The translations under genes and the position numbers were made by a program. A stretch of DNA of 64,000 bases, from the NCBI RefSeq assembly GCF_014649875.1, contig NZ_BMTW01000017.1:62001-126000 (forward strand), given 5' to 3'. This DNA is from Streptomyces rubiginosohelvolus (GTDB lineage Bacteria > Actinomycetota > Actinomycetes > Streptomycetales > Streptomycetaceae). A model generated the notes under the pieces. That model was not told the DNA's origin and searched no databases. It saw only the letters and a list, made by a program, of their open reading frames with translations. Shown here one piece after another: positions 44,594 through 53,194 of this stretch (the stretch's first letter is position 1; the number at the start of each line of letters is the position of its first letter).

Positions 44594-45235
44594 GTGAGCC
44601 GTCAACCACGTACGCAGAACGTCACCACCGACGCCGGTGAAGCCCGGATCACCTGGGTTCCCGCCTCCGCGCCCCGCCGCGTGCTCGCCGTGAGCCACGG
44701 GGCGGGCGGCGGGATCGAGGCCCGTGATCTGAAGGCGCTGGCCGCCGCCCTGCCCGGACACGGCGTCACCGTCGCCCTGGTGGAGCAGCCCTGGCGGGTG
44801 GCCGGCAAGAAGGTGGCGCCCGCCCCGAAGACCCTGGACACCGGCTGGCGCGGACTGTGGCCGGCCCTCGCCGCCCCCGGGCTCCCCGTCATCGCCGGAG
44901 GCCGCAGCGCCGGGGCCCGCGTCGCCTGCCGGACCGCCACCGAACTGGGCGCGGCCGCCGTCCTCGCGCTCAGCTTCCCGCTGCACCCGCCGGGCAGGCC
45001 GGAGAAGTCCCGCGCCGACGAACTGCTCGGCACCGGAGTGCCCACCCTGGTCGTGCAGGGCGGCAACGACCCGTTCGGCAAGCCCGGCGAGTTCCCGCCC
45101 GGCTCGTACACGCTGGCCGAAGTGCCCCACGGCGACCACGGGTTCGCGGTGCCGAAGCGGTCCGGCCTCACCGAGGAACAGGCGGTGGGCATCCTCACCG
45201 AAGCCGTCACCGGGTGGCTCATGTCACTCGGATGA
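44594..45235 (+). CDS. Small alpha/beta hydrolase (dienelactone-hydrolase/KANL3-like)
   Basis: 213 residues from GTG 44594. An alpha/beta-hydrolase core: LAVSHGAGGGIEARD (oxyanion segment), AGGRSAGARVACR (nucleophile elbow GRSAG), VPTLVVQGGNDPFG (Asp) and VPHGDHGFAVPK (His), a full triad. No signal peptide. It lies 25 nt after the YedK-type gene. Substrate unknown. Confidence 0.85.
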   Translation: MSRQPRTQNVTTDAGEARITWVPASAPRRVLAVSHGAGGGIEARDLKALAAALPGHGVTVALVEQPWRVAGKKVAPAPKTLDTGWRGLWPALAAPGLPVIAGGRSAGARVACRTATELGAAAVLALSFPLHPPGRPEKSRADELLGTGVPTLVVQGGNDPFGKPGEFPPGSYTLAEVPHGDHGFAVPKRSGLTEEQAVGILTEAVTGWLMSLG

Positions 45236-45284
45236 CCCAGCGCCACCGGTCGGCACGGCCGTCGCACGCGTGCCACCGGCCCCG

Positions 45285-45310
45285 GGAATGCTCCGCGCCG
45301 GGGCGCTGTT
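45285..45310 (+). promoter_or_regulatory. SigR-dependent promoter of sigR (p2-like)
   Basis: GGAAT (45285-45289), 18 nt, GTT (45308-45310), the SigR consensus. Transcription from here would begin upstream of the ATG at 45361, allowing a longer SigR form as well as SigR from GTG 45547. The 45236-45546 interval otherwise holds only this promoter and the extension. Confidence 0.75.
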
Positions 45311-45546
45311 GTTCGGGACGTCGGTACAACAACGTCGTACGTGGAGAGGGAGTCCGTCGCATGGGTTCGACCATCTGCCCCAGCCGCTCGAACGCCGCTG
45401 ACCTGGAGTGGACCGTGCTGCCTGCGGCGAGGACCACCTCCGAGCGGCCCCTGGGCGGGGGTAATCGACAGGCCGCCACCAAGCAAGGTCGACTATTCTC
45501 CGAGGCGAGCGGGTCCGGTTTCGGCTCCGCCACATCGTTGGAGGAG

Positions 45547-46203
45547 GTGGGTCCGGTCACTGGGACCGACACAGGGACCGACGACGGCCGCGCACCCGAG
45601 ACGCCGGCCGAGCGCAACGCGCGCTTCGAGCGGGACGCGCTCGGCTTTCTCGACCAGATGTACTCGGCCGCGCTGCGCATGACGCGCAACCCCGCCGATG
45701 CCGAGGACCTGGTCCAGGAGACCTACGCGAAGGCGTACGGCTCCTTCCACCAGTTCCGTGAGGGCACCAACCTCAAGGCGTGGATGTACCGCATCCTCAC
45801 CAACACCTTCATCAACTCGTACCGCAAGAAGCAGCGGGAACCCCAGCGCAGCGCCGCCGAGGAGATCGAGGACTGGCAGCTGGCCCGGGCCGAGTCGCAC
45901 ATGTCGACCGGTCTGCGCTCGGCGGAGTCCCAGGCCCTCGACCATCTCCCGGACTCCGACGTGAAGTCGGCGCTCCAGGCGATTCCCGAGGAGTTCCGCA
46001 TCGCCGTGTATCTCGCCGATGTCGAGGGCTTTGCCTACAAGGAGATCGCGGACATCATGGGGACTCCCATCGGTACGGTGATGTCCCGGCTGCACCGCGG
46101 CCGTCGCCAGCTGCGCGGCATGCTGGAGGACTACGCCCGTGAGCGCGGGCTCGTCGCGGCCGGTGCCGGTGACTCGGACGATCGGAAGGGCTCGGCCTCA
46201 TGA
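45547..46203 (+). CDS. sigR: ECF sigma factor SigR (thiol-oxidative stress)
   Basis: 218 residues from GTG 45547. Sigma region 2 (FLDQMYSAALRMTRNPADAE, LVQETYAKAYGSFHQF, LKAWMYRILTNTFINSYRKK) and region 4 (IPEEFRIAVYLADVEGFAYK, IADIMGTPIGTVMSRLHRGR). Upstream, an in-frame ATG at 45361 gives a 62-residue extension, like the unstable inducible isoform known in S. coelicolor. The SigR promoter match at 45285 would feed that form. The stop overlaps the rsrA start (ATGA). Confidence 0.95.
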   Translation: MGPVTGTDTGTDDGRAPETPAERNARFERDALGFLDQMYSAALRMTRNPADAEDLVQETYAKAYGSFHQFREGTNLKAWMYRILTNTFINSYRKKQREPQRSAAEEIEDWQLARAESHMSTGLRSAESQALDHLPDSDVKSALQAIPEEFRIAVYLADVEGFAYKEIADIMGTPIGTVMSRLHRGRRQLRGMLEDYARERGLVAAGAGDSDDRKGSAS

Positions 46204-46520
46204 GCTGCGGAGAGCCGCACGAGACGGATTGCTCGGAGGTCCTCGACCATCTCTACGAGTTTCTCGACCGGGAGATGCCCGAGGGCGACTGCACCAAGTT
46301 CGAGACGCACTTCGAGGAGTGCTCCCCGTGCCTGGAGAAGTACGGCCTCGAACAGGCCGTGAAGAAGCTGGTGAAGCGCTGCTGCGGACAGGACGACGTC
46401 CCGACCGACCTGCGCTCCAAGGTGATGGGCCGGATCGACCTGATCCGGGCCGGCGAGGCCGTGCCCGATCAGGACGTGACCGTGCAGGACACGGACCGGT
46501 CGGCGACCGCCGCCGAATAG
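46200..46520 (+). CDS. rsrA: Redox-sensing anti-sigma factor RsrA
   Basis: 106 residues from ATG 46200. A zinc-binding ZAS motif H37-x3-C41-x2-C44 together with C11, plus C3, C61 and C62, the positions reported for S. coelicolor RsrA. Reduced RsrA with zinc holds SigR; disulfide formation releases zinc and SigR. Translationally coupled to sigR by a 4-nt overlap, favouring equimolar synthesis. Confidence 0.95.
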   Translation: MSCGEPHETDCSEVLDHLYEFLDREMPEGDCTKFETHFEECSPCLEKYGLEQAVKKLVKRCCGQDDVPTDLRSKVMGRIDLIRAGEAVPDQDVTVQDTDRSATAAE

Positions 46521-46618
46521 TCACCCGAATGTGCTAATCGGATCCGTAGCGGCTCGGTGAGCCGCGCAACTCACTAGCGTGGCGCGTCCATCGACCATGC
46601 TGGGGGGCGACTGCGGGC

Positions 46619-48046
46619 GTGAGCGGCACACCGGCGGCGGCGCGTGCCTGCATCCTGGCCGCCGTCCTCTGCGCGATCTGGTGCACGCTTCCCGCGTACA
46701 CCCCCGACGCCCCGGTCCCGTGGGGCACGGCTGTCCTGCTGGCCGCCCTCGGGCTCGGCTGCCAGGCGGCCGGCCGCCGCTCGCCGCCCGGGGGCCCCGG
46801 ACCGGTCGCCGCCGGAGCGTTTCTCCCGGTCCTCCTCACCGCCGCCTTCCTGCTGCCGCCCGCGGCCGCCGCGCTGGTGGCGGCGAGCGGTTCCCTGGCC
46901 GGGCGGGTGGAACAGCCGCCGTACGCGGCCCGCCGGATCTGGCGGGCCGCGCAACTCGCCCTCACCTGTGCCGCCGCCTCCTGGGCGTACGCGACCCTCG
47001 GCGGCCCCGGGACCCTCGGCGGCGGGGGAGCGGCCCCGGACTTCCCCCGCGCCCTGCTGCCCGCCTGTGCCGCGGCGCTCGCCTTCAGCCTGGTGCTGAC
47101 CGCGCTCGACGGCCTCGTCCTCGCGGCGGCGGAACGCAGGCCCGTCCACCGCAGCGTGTACGCCCTCCTGCCGCTCGCCCTCGGTCCGCATCTGGTGCAC
47201 GCGCTCGCCGGGCTGATGACGGCCGTCCTGTGGCGGAGCCCGTACGGCCCGCTCTCCGCGCTCCTCGTGCTGCTCCCGATGTACCTCTCCCGCTGGGTGT
47301 TCGCGCAGTACCACCGCGAACAGGCCGCCCACCGCGCCACGATCCGCGCCCTGGTGCACGCCGTCGACATCAAGGACACCTACACCCGGGGCCACAGCGA
47401 ACGCGTCGGCCGGGCCTCCGTTCTGATCGCCCGCGAACTCGGCATGGACGACCGCCGGGTGGAGGGGCTCCGGTTCGCCGGGATCCTGCACGACATCGGC
47501 AAGCTCGGCGTCCCGACCCGGGTGCTGCGCAAGGACGGGCCGCTCACTCCCGAGGAGCGGCGGATCATGGAGCTGCACCCGGAGTACGGGCACGAGATCG
47601 TCCGGGGCATCGGCTTCCTGGACGAGGCCCGCGACGCGATCCTGCACCACCACGAACGGCTCGACGGCAGCGGCTATCCCTACGGGCTCAGCGGCTCGCG
47701 CATCCCCGAGTTCGCCCGGGTCGTGGCCGTCGCCGACGCCTTCGACGCGATGACCTCCACCCGCTCCTACCGCCGCGCCCGCCCGGTCCCCGCCGCGCTC
47801 GCGGAGCTGAAGCGGTGCGCGGGCAGCCAGTTCGACCCCCGGATGGTGGGGGCGCTGGACCGCGCCCTCGGCCGGCACGGCTGGAGCGAGGCCGACACCG
47901 CCGTCACGGCCGACGAACCGCGCGAGCCGTACGTATCGCGCGAGCCGTACGGTGCGGCGGCCGGGCTCCGCCAGGACGCGCCTTTGATCCCGCGCGCCCG
48001 GAGCGCCGCTCCGCTGTCCGGACCGTCCCGGGACCGCCGCCGGTGA
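46619..48046 (+). CDS. Membrane HD-GYP phosphodiesterase-like protein
   Basis: 475 residues from GTG 46619. Six or so transmembrane helices (residues 10-230), then an HD-GYP domain: TRGHSERVGRASVLIARELG, FAGILHDIGKLGVP (HD) and ILHHHERLDGSGYPYGL (HHExxDGxGYP intact), VADAFDAMTS. HD-GYP proteins cleave cyclic di-GMP to pGpG or GMP; intact motifs support activity. The gene overlaps the next one by GTGA. Confidence 0.9.
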   Translation: MSGTPAAARACILAAVLCAIWCTLPAYTPDAPVPWGTAVLLAALGLGCQAAGRRSPPGGPGPVAAGAFLPVLLTAAFLLPPAAAALVAASGSLAGRVEQPPYAARRIWRAAQLALTCAAASWAYATLGGPGTLGGGGAAPDFPRALLPACAAALAFSLVLTALDGLVLAAAERRPVHRSVYALLPLALGPHLVHALAGLMTAVLWRSPYGPLSALLVLLPMYLSRWVFAQYHREQAAHRATIRALVHAVDIKDTYTRGHSERVGRASVLIARELGMDDRRVEGLRFAGILHDIGKLGVPTRVLRKDGPLTPEERRIMELHPEYGHEIVRGIGFLDEARDAILHHHERLDGSGYPYGLSGSRIPEFARVVAVADAFDAMTSTRSYRRARPVPAALAELKRCAGSQFDPRMVGALDRALGRHGWSEADTAVTADEPREPYVSREPYGAAAGLRQDAPLIPRARSAAPLSGPSRDRRR

Positions 48047-49329
48047 GGGCCCCGTACGGGAGCGGCCCGCTCGCCCCGGCCGTCCTCGCGGTGCGCGGGG
48101 CCGCCCTGCTCCTCGCCCTCGTCGCGCTCGCCCACACATCGGTGCGGGGACTCGCCGAGCCGGGCCTCGCCCTGGTCTTCGGCCTCCTGGTCGCCGCCGG
48201 GGAACTGGTCCGCCGGGGCGCCGCCGCCGGGGAGCGGGAGCCCGCGCCGCTCGCCGCGGCCGGGGCCCTCGCGTACGCCCTGCTCGGGGACAGCGCCGGG
48301 CGGCCGACCACGCACGGGTCGCTCCAGGTGATCGCGGTGGTGGTCGTCGCGCAGGCGCTCGCCGCCGTACCGCGCAGGGCGTGCGGCCGTCGCACGGACG
48401 CCGACCGGGCCGCCCGCCGGACCCTGACCGTGGGCTTCGCGGCGGTCTGCTTCCAGCCGCTGTACGCCTCCGGGCAGGCCGAGCGCTGGTTCGGCGACGG
48501 GCCGTGGTTCCCGCTGTTCCCGCTCACGGTCCTGGCGCTGACCGCCCTGTGCGACGCCGTGCCGGCCGCCCTCCTGGCGCGTTCGGCGGCCCTCGCCGGG
48601 GGCCCCGGGGCTCTGCCCCCGTACGGATCGCTCCTGGTCGACGAGGTGCGCGCGCTCGCCGGGACCGGAGTCGCGATCGGGGCGACCGGGGTCGTGACGG
48701 CGCTGGGCGTCGCGGTCGCCGGGCCGTGGGCGCCGGCGGTGCTGTGCGGGCCGCTGCTGCTCACCCAGGTCTCCGCCCGCCGGTACACCGCCGTCCGCAC
48801 GACCTGCGGGCAGACGATGGCCTCGCTCGCCCGCGCCACCGAGATCGCCGGGTACACCCCGCCCGGCCACGCCCGCCGGGTCGCCGCGCTCGCCACCGCC
48901 GTGGGGCGGGAGCTGGGGCTGACCGGGCCCCGGCTGACCGTCCTCGAACACGCCGCCCTGATGCACGACATCGGTCAGCTCTCCCTCCTCGACCCGGTCG
49001 CCGACGGGGCGACCGCCCGGCTGCCCGCCGCCGAGCAGCGCCGGATCGCCCTGCTCGGCGGGGCCGTGGTCCGGCGTACCGGGGCCGGTCCGGAGGTCGC
49101 GGCGGTGGTGGAGCAGCAGGCCGATCCGTACCGGGAGCAGCCGCTCGCCGCCAGGATCGTCAGGACGGTCAATGCATACGACGACCTATGCGGGGAAAGC
49201 GTCGGCGGGCCGCTCCGGGCGCTGGAGCAGCTCAGGCTCGGCACCGGGCACGACCACCAGCCACAGGTGGTCGAGGCGCTGGGACGCGTCCTCGCGCGGG
49301 GCGGTCTGACCCCGGCCGGAGCTGGGTAA
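48043..49329 (+). CDS. Membrane protein with degenerate HD domain
   Basis: 428 residues from GTG 48043, overlapping the previous stop. Several hydrophobic segments precede an HD-type domain: PPGHARRVAALATAVGRELG and LMHDIGQLSLLD retain the HD pair, but the place of HHExxDGxGYP reads VVEQQADPYREQP, so the GYP signature is lost. It probably arose by duplication of the upstream gene and may be regulatory rather than catalytic. Tight coupling suggests co-function. Confidence 0.85.
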   Translation: MRAPYGSGPLAPAVLAVRGAALLLALVALAHTSVRGLAEPGLALVFGLLVAAGELVRRGAAAGEREPAPLAAAGALAYALLGDSAGRPTTHGSLQVIAVVVVAQALAAVPRRACGRRTDADRAARRTLTVGFAAVCFQPLYASGQAERWFGDGPWFPLFPLTVLALTALCDAVPAALLARSAALAGGPGALPPYGSLLVDEVRALAGTGVAIGATGVVTALGVAVAGPWAPAVLCGPLLLTQVSARRYTAVRTTCGQTMASLARATEIAGYTPPGHARRVAALATAVGRELGLTGPRLTVLEHAALMHDIGQLSLLDPVADGATARLPAAEQRRIALLGGAVVRRTGAGPEVAAVVEQQADPYREQPLAARIVRTVNAYDDLCGESVGGPLRALEQLRLGTGHDHQPQVVEALGRVLARGGLTPAGAG

Positions 49330-49421
49330 CCCATGGGTAATGAGCGGGCGTCCACCCGGGCATGGTTGGATGCGAAAGCAGAGCGGATGACGAGGGTGTC
49401 CAGTCGGGACAGGCGGGAATC

Positions 49422-50417
49422 GTGAGGATCTTCGGGAAGGTACGGCATCGGCCGTCCGCCTCTTGGCGGCAGGCCACGGACCGCGCGTTCACGCTGATCG
49501 GCGACGGCCGGTACGAGGACGCGGGGGCGCTGCTGACGCGTGCGGCGGATCTGGAGCCCTGGCTCTCGGAGTCCTGGTTCAATCTGGCGCTGCTGCACAA
49601 GTTCCGGCACGACTGGGAGCAGGCGCGCGCGGCGGGCCTGCGGGCGGTCGCGCTGCTGGACCGCGAGTCCGGCGCCCCGGACTGGTGGAACGTGGGGATC
49701 GCGGCCACCGCGCTGCAGGACTGGCCGCTGGCGCGGCGGGCCTGGCAGGCGTACGGACTGAAGGTCCCCGGCGGCGGCCAGCACAGCGCGGCCACCACCG
49801 AGCCGACCGGCATGGAGCTGGGCAGCGCCGCCGTGCGGCTCTCGCCGGAGGGCGAGGCCGAGGTGGTCTGGGGCCGTCGGCTCGACCCGGCCCGGATCGA
49901 GGTGCTCTCGATCCCGCTGCCGTCCTCCGGGCGGCGCTGGGGCGAGGTCGTCCTGCACGACGGGGTGCCCAACGGCGAGCGGGTCACCGCGGCCGGGCCC
50001 GCCTATCCGGTGTTCGACGAGATCGAGCTGTGGGCGCCGTCCCCGGTGCCGACCTGGGTGGTGCTGCTGGAGGCGGCGACCGAGGAGGACCGGGACGCCC
50101 TGGAGAAGCTGGCGTCGGACGCCGGGTTCGCCGCCGAGGACTGGTCCTCGTCCGTGCGCCTGCTGTGCCGGGCGTGCTCGGAGAGCCGGATGGAGAGCGA
50201 CGAGGGCGACGGGGAGCACCTGGACCCGCACGACCACAGCGAGCCGGGCCACCCGGGACCGCTCGGCCACCGCACCGCCGGGGCCGGCGACCTCTGGGTG
50301 CCCGAGCGCGAATGCGGTCTCGCCGCCCCCGCCGGACTGGTGCGCGGACTGCTCGACGGCTGGGTCGCCGACAGCCCGGACAGCCGCGAGTGGCGGGATC
50401 TCGAAGAAGTCTGCTGA
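49422..50417 (+). CDS. TPR-like repeat protein
   Basis: 331 residues from GTG 49422. N-terminal helical repeats (AFTLIGDGRYEDAGALLTRA, LSESWFNLALLHKF, WEQARAAGLRAVALLD) of TPR type cover about residues 20-130; the C-terminal part (WGRRLDPARIEVLSIPLPSS, LGDLWVPER-like segments) is unlike any family I recognise. It contains an acidic His/Asp-rich loop (about 260-285). Soluble. It precedes def by 75 nt. Function unknown. Confidence 0.8.
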   Translation: MRIFGKVRHRPSASWRQATDRAFTLIGDGRYEDAGALLTRAADLEPWLSESWFNLALLHKFRHDWEQARAAGLRAVALLDRESGAPDWWNVGIAATALQDWPLARRAWQAYGLKVPGGGQHSAATTEPTGMELGSAAVRLSPEGEAEVVWGRRLDPARIEVLSIPLPSSGRRWGEVVLHDGVPNGERVTAAGPAYPVFDEIELWAPSPVPTWVVLLEAATEEDRDALEKLASDAGFAAEDWSSSVRLLCRACSESRMESDEGDGEHLDPHDHSEPGHPGPLGHRTAGAGDLWVPERECGLAAPAGLVRGLLDGWVADSPDSREWRDLEEVC

Positions 50418-50492
50418 CCGCTGCCCGTAGGCTGTAGGCGCACCGATCGCGGTGCGGTTCCCCCAGGTTTTGCAGGAAGGCGTACGGCGGAC

Positions 50493-51131
50493 ATGTCGCA
50501 GCAGGAGACGGACGGGCGGATCGACGTGGACGACGAGGGGTTCGTCGTCGACACCGAGGACTGCGAGGAGCGTGAGGCGGCCTACCGCGCGCGCGGCACC
50601 TCGCGTCCGATCACGACCGTGGGCAACCCGGTGCTGCACAAGGAGTGCAAGGACGTCACCGCGTTCGACGACGAGCTGGCCCAGCTGATCGACGACATGT
50701 TCGCCAGCCAGAAGACGGCCGAGGGCGTCGGCCTCGCGGCCAACCAGATCGGTGTGGACCTGAAGGTCTTCGTCTACGACTGCCCGGACGACGACGGCAA
50801 GCGGCACACCGGCGTCGTCTGCAACCCGGTCCTGGAGGAGCTGGCCCCCGAGATGCGGGTGCTCGACGACTCCAACGAGGGCTGCCTCTCGGTCCCGACC
50901 GCGTACGCCTCGCTCGCCCGCCCCGACTACGCGGTGGTGCGCGGCCAGGACGCCCAGGGCAACCCGATCCGCGTCAAGGGCACCGGGTACTTCGCGCGCT
51001 GCCTCCAGCACGAGACGGACCACCTGTACGGCTACCTGTACATCGACCGGCTCTCCAAGCGGGAACGCAAGGACGCGCTGCGGCAGATGGAAGAGGGCAC
51101 GCCGCGCTACGAGACCGTCCCCAACGACTGA
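50493..51131 (+). CDS. def: Peptide deformylase
   Basis: 212 residues from ATG 50493. All three deformylase motifs are intact: GVGLAANQ (78-85), EGCLS (129-133) and QHETDH (172-177, HExxH metal site). An N-terminal extension of about 35 acidic residues precedes the fold. It removes formyl from nascent Met, an essential step. Convergent with the GlxA-type gene; only 6 nt separate their stops. Confidence 0.95.
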   Translation: MSQQETDGRIDVDDEGFVVDTEDCEEREAAYRARGTSRPITTVGNPVLHKECKDVTAFDDELAQLIDDMFASQKTAEGVGLAANQIGVDLKVFVYDCPDDDGKRHTGVVCNPVLEELAPEMRVLDDSNEGCLSVPTAYASLARPDYAVVRGQDAQGNPIRVKGTGYFARCLQHETDHLYGYLYIDRLSKRERKDALRQMEEGTPRYETVPND

Positions 51132-51137
51132 GGCCTC

Positions 51138-52112
51138 TCAGGCGGCTTCGGCCGTGGCCGCCGGGCCCCGGAAGGTCCGGCGGTAGGCGTTCGGCGTCGT
51201 ACCGAGCGTGCGCACGAACTGGTGCCGCAGCGTCGCCGCCGTGCCGAAGCCCGTCTGCCCCGCGATCGTGTCGATCGTCCGGTCGGAGGTCTCCAGCAGA
51301 TGCTGGGCCAGCAGCACCCGCTGCCGCAGCAGCCAGCGGTACGGCGTGGTCCCGGTCTCCTGCTGGAACCGCCGGGCGAAGGTGCGCGGCGACATGTGCG
51401 CCTGCGCGGCCAGCTGTTCCACCGTCATCTCCTGGTCGAGGTGCTGCTCCATCCACGCCAGGGTCCCGCCGACCGTGTCGCAGGCGTTCCTGGGCAGCGG
51501 CCGGTCGATGTACTGCGCCTGGCCGCCGTCCCGGTGCGGCGGGACCACCATCCGCCGGGCGATGGTGTTGGCCGCGTCCTGCCCGTACTCCTGGCGGACC
51601 AGATGCAGGCAGGCGTCGATCCCGGCGGCGGTCCCGGCCGAGGTGATCACCGGGCCCTCGTCGACGTACAGCACGTCCGGCTCCACGATCGCCTTCGGGT
51701 AGCGGCGGGCCAGATCCGCCGCGTGCCGCCAGTGCGTCGTGCAGCGGCGGCCGTCCAGCAGCCCGGCCGCGCCGAGGACGTACGCCCCCGAACAGACGCT
51801 CAGCACCCGCGCACCGCGCTCCACGGCCCGGCGAAGGGCGGACAGAGCCTCCTCCGGATGCGTCTTGGCCATGACGTTGCCGCTCGCGGGGACGGCGATG
51901 AGGTCGGCCTTCTCCAGCCGGTCCAGGCCGTGGGGCGTGCTGATGGTGAAGCCCGCGTGGGTGCGCAGTTCGGGTCCCTCGGCGGAGACCACCGCGAAAT
52001 CGTGCACCGGCAGGCCCTCTTCGCTGCGGTCGAGGCCGAACACCTCGCACAGCACGCCGAGTTCGAAGGGGTGGACCTCGTCCAGCAGCAGGACGGCGAC
52101 ATTTTTCAGCAT
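51138..52112 (-). CDS. GlxA-type AraC regulator (DJ-1/PfpI plus HTH)
   Basis: 324 residues from ATG 52112. Residues 1-170 are a DJ-1/PfpI domain (VAVLLLDEVHPFELGVLCEV, VLSVCSGAYVLGAAGLL with a Cys in the nucleophile elbow, SAGTAAGIDACLHLV). Residues 220-315 are the AraC HTH pair (MTVEQLAAQAHMSPRTFARR, TIAGQTGFGTAATLRHQF). Direct repeats TGTGGCAGT lie just upstream. An AraC-type gene, nrdS, is known beside nrdAB in streptomycetes; this could be it, separated by the ABC cassette. Confidence 0.9.
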   Translation of the reverse strand: MLKNVAVLLLDEVHPFELGVLCEVFGLDRSEEGLPVHDFAVVSAEGPELRTHAGFTISTPHGLDRLEKADLIAVPASGNVMAKTHPEEALSALRRAVERGARVLSVCSGAYVLGAAGLLDGRRCTTHWRHAADLARRYPKAIVEPDVLYVDEGPVITSAGTAAGIDACLHLVRQEYGQDAANTIARRMVVPPHRDGGQAQYIDRPLPRNACDTVGGTLAWMEQHLDQEMTVEQLAAQAHMSPRTFARRFQQETGTTPYRWLLRQRVLLAQHLLETSDRTIDTIAGQTGFGTAATLRHQFVRTLGTTPNAYRRTFRGPAATAEAA

Positions 52113-52120
52113 GGAGCCAG

Positions 52121-52157
52121 TGTGGCAGTAATTTGATGCTGTGTGGCAGTGCTGCCA
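52121..52157. promoter_or_regulatory. Probable operator of the GlxA-type regulator
   Basis: TGTGGCAGT occurs at 52121 and 52142, 21 bp apart (two helical turns), the second inside the palindrome GTGGCAG-TG-CTGCCAC. It lies between the regulator start and the divergent small gene. This is a typical arrangement for an AraC-family dimer. Confidence 0.5.
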
Positions 52158-52193
52158 CTGACCAAAGTCCTCCGGGCGGGCGAAGGTAGAGGC

Positions 52194-52406
52194 ATGAACC
52201 TCTTCCTGAACTACCTCGTCGTGACCGCCCTCCTCGCCCTCGTCCTCCTCCCCGCTGGCCTCGGCATCGCCCGTGACCGCCGCATCGACCGCCAGCTGCG
52301 CGACGCCGCCCGGAGGGAGGCGGGACCCACGGAAACGGAAAGCCGAGGCGGGTTCTCCCGAGAGCCTCGCACGGTCGGTCCCGCTCAGTGCCCGCTGCTC
52401 TCGTAA
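52194..52406 (+). CDS. Small single-pass membrane protein
   Basis: 70 residues from ATG 52194 (GGTAGAGG upstream). One transmembrane segment (FLNYLVVTALLALVLLPAGL) followed by a basic stretch (RDRRIDRQLRDAARRE) and a low-complexity tail. Divergent from the GlxA-type gene, with the candidate operator between them. The last 22 nt overlap the 3' end of the convergent ABC permease gene. No family recognised. Confidence 0.6.
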   Translation: MNLFLNYLVVTALLALVLLPAGLGIARDRRIDRQLRDAARREAGPTETESRGGFSREPRTVGPAQCPLLS

Positions 52407-53194
52407 TGGCGGGACTGCCGCTCCCAGAAGCGGTATGCGGCGTACATGAGCACGACGCCGATGGCCGGAGCGCCCCAGGCGAGCCATTCCGGCACGGCGA
52501 GTTCCTCTCCCCGTTCCATCAGCACGGTCGCCGGCAGATAGGCGACGAAGGCCAGGGGGAAGACGAAGGTCAGCCCGAAGCCGGCCACCGGGCCGAAGAT
52601 CTTCAGCGGGTAGTTGCCGAAGTCGCTGAAGATCATGTCGATGGCGAACTTGATGGGAGAGACCCTCTTCATCCTGAAGACCAGCGCGGAGGCGGCCAGT
52701 TGCAGAGAACCCTCCACCAGCGCACCGCCCACCACGGCGAGCAGGAGGAAGCAGACGGCTCCCGGTGACCAGTCGACCGGTGCGGAGGCCGAGGCGATGG
52801 ACAGGAGGACCACTCCGCCCGCCAGGTCACCGAGCGAGCTCAGCCGGACCCTGCGGGTGAGGAGCTGGACCAGCGGTGGCACCGGACGGACGAGATAGCG
52901 GTCGTAGTCGCCCTCGATGACGACCTCGTCGACGTGGATCAGCTGGTGACCGGGGAGCAGCCACAGGCCGTGGGCGGTGAGCCTGATTCCGTAGAGGAAG
53001 GCGATCTCCGCCAGTCCCCAGCCGCCGACCTGCCCGAAGCGGTCCAGCACCGCCCAGATGAACGCCAGCCCGACGCCCTGGTAGAACAGGCCGCCGATGA
53101 TGTTGATGAACAGGTTCCCCCGGTACTGGAACTCGGCCCGGAACGCCGCACCGGCCAGCAGCAGATAGACGCGCGCACCTCGCATCGCCCTCAT
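52385..53194 (-). CDS. ABC-2 type exporter permease (second)
   Basis: 269 residues from ATG 53194, overlapping the preceding stop (ATGA). Six transmembrane segments (GNLFINIIGGLFYQGVGLAF, FAYLPATVLM and others) and an LVRPVPPLVQLLTRR loop typical of the COG3694 permeases that pair with COG4587 and a COG4586 ATPase. It forms half of a heterodimeric membrane channel. Substrate unknown; relatives are sometimes linked to antibiotic efflux. Confidence 0.88.
   Translation of the reverse strand: MRAMRGARVYLLLAGAAFRAEFQYRGNLFINIIGGLFYQGVGLAFIWAVLDRFGQVGGWGLAEIAFLYGIRLTAHGLWLLPGHQLIHVDEVVIEGDYDRYLVRPVPPLVQLLTRRVRLSSLGDLAGGVVLLSIASASAPVDWSPGAVCFLLLAVVGGALVEGSLQLAASALVFRMKRVSPIKFAIDMIFSDFGNYPLKIFGPVAGFGLTFVFPLAFVAYLPATVLMERGEELAVPEWLAWGAPAIGVVLMYAAYRFWERQSRHYESSGH

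Noticed and set aside
52113..52487. Extended N-terminus of the GlxA-type regulator
   Set aside because: Upstream codons cover the repeats and an opposing gene; ATG 52112 begins directly with the PfpI fold.
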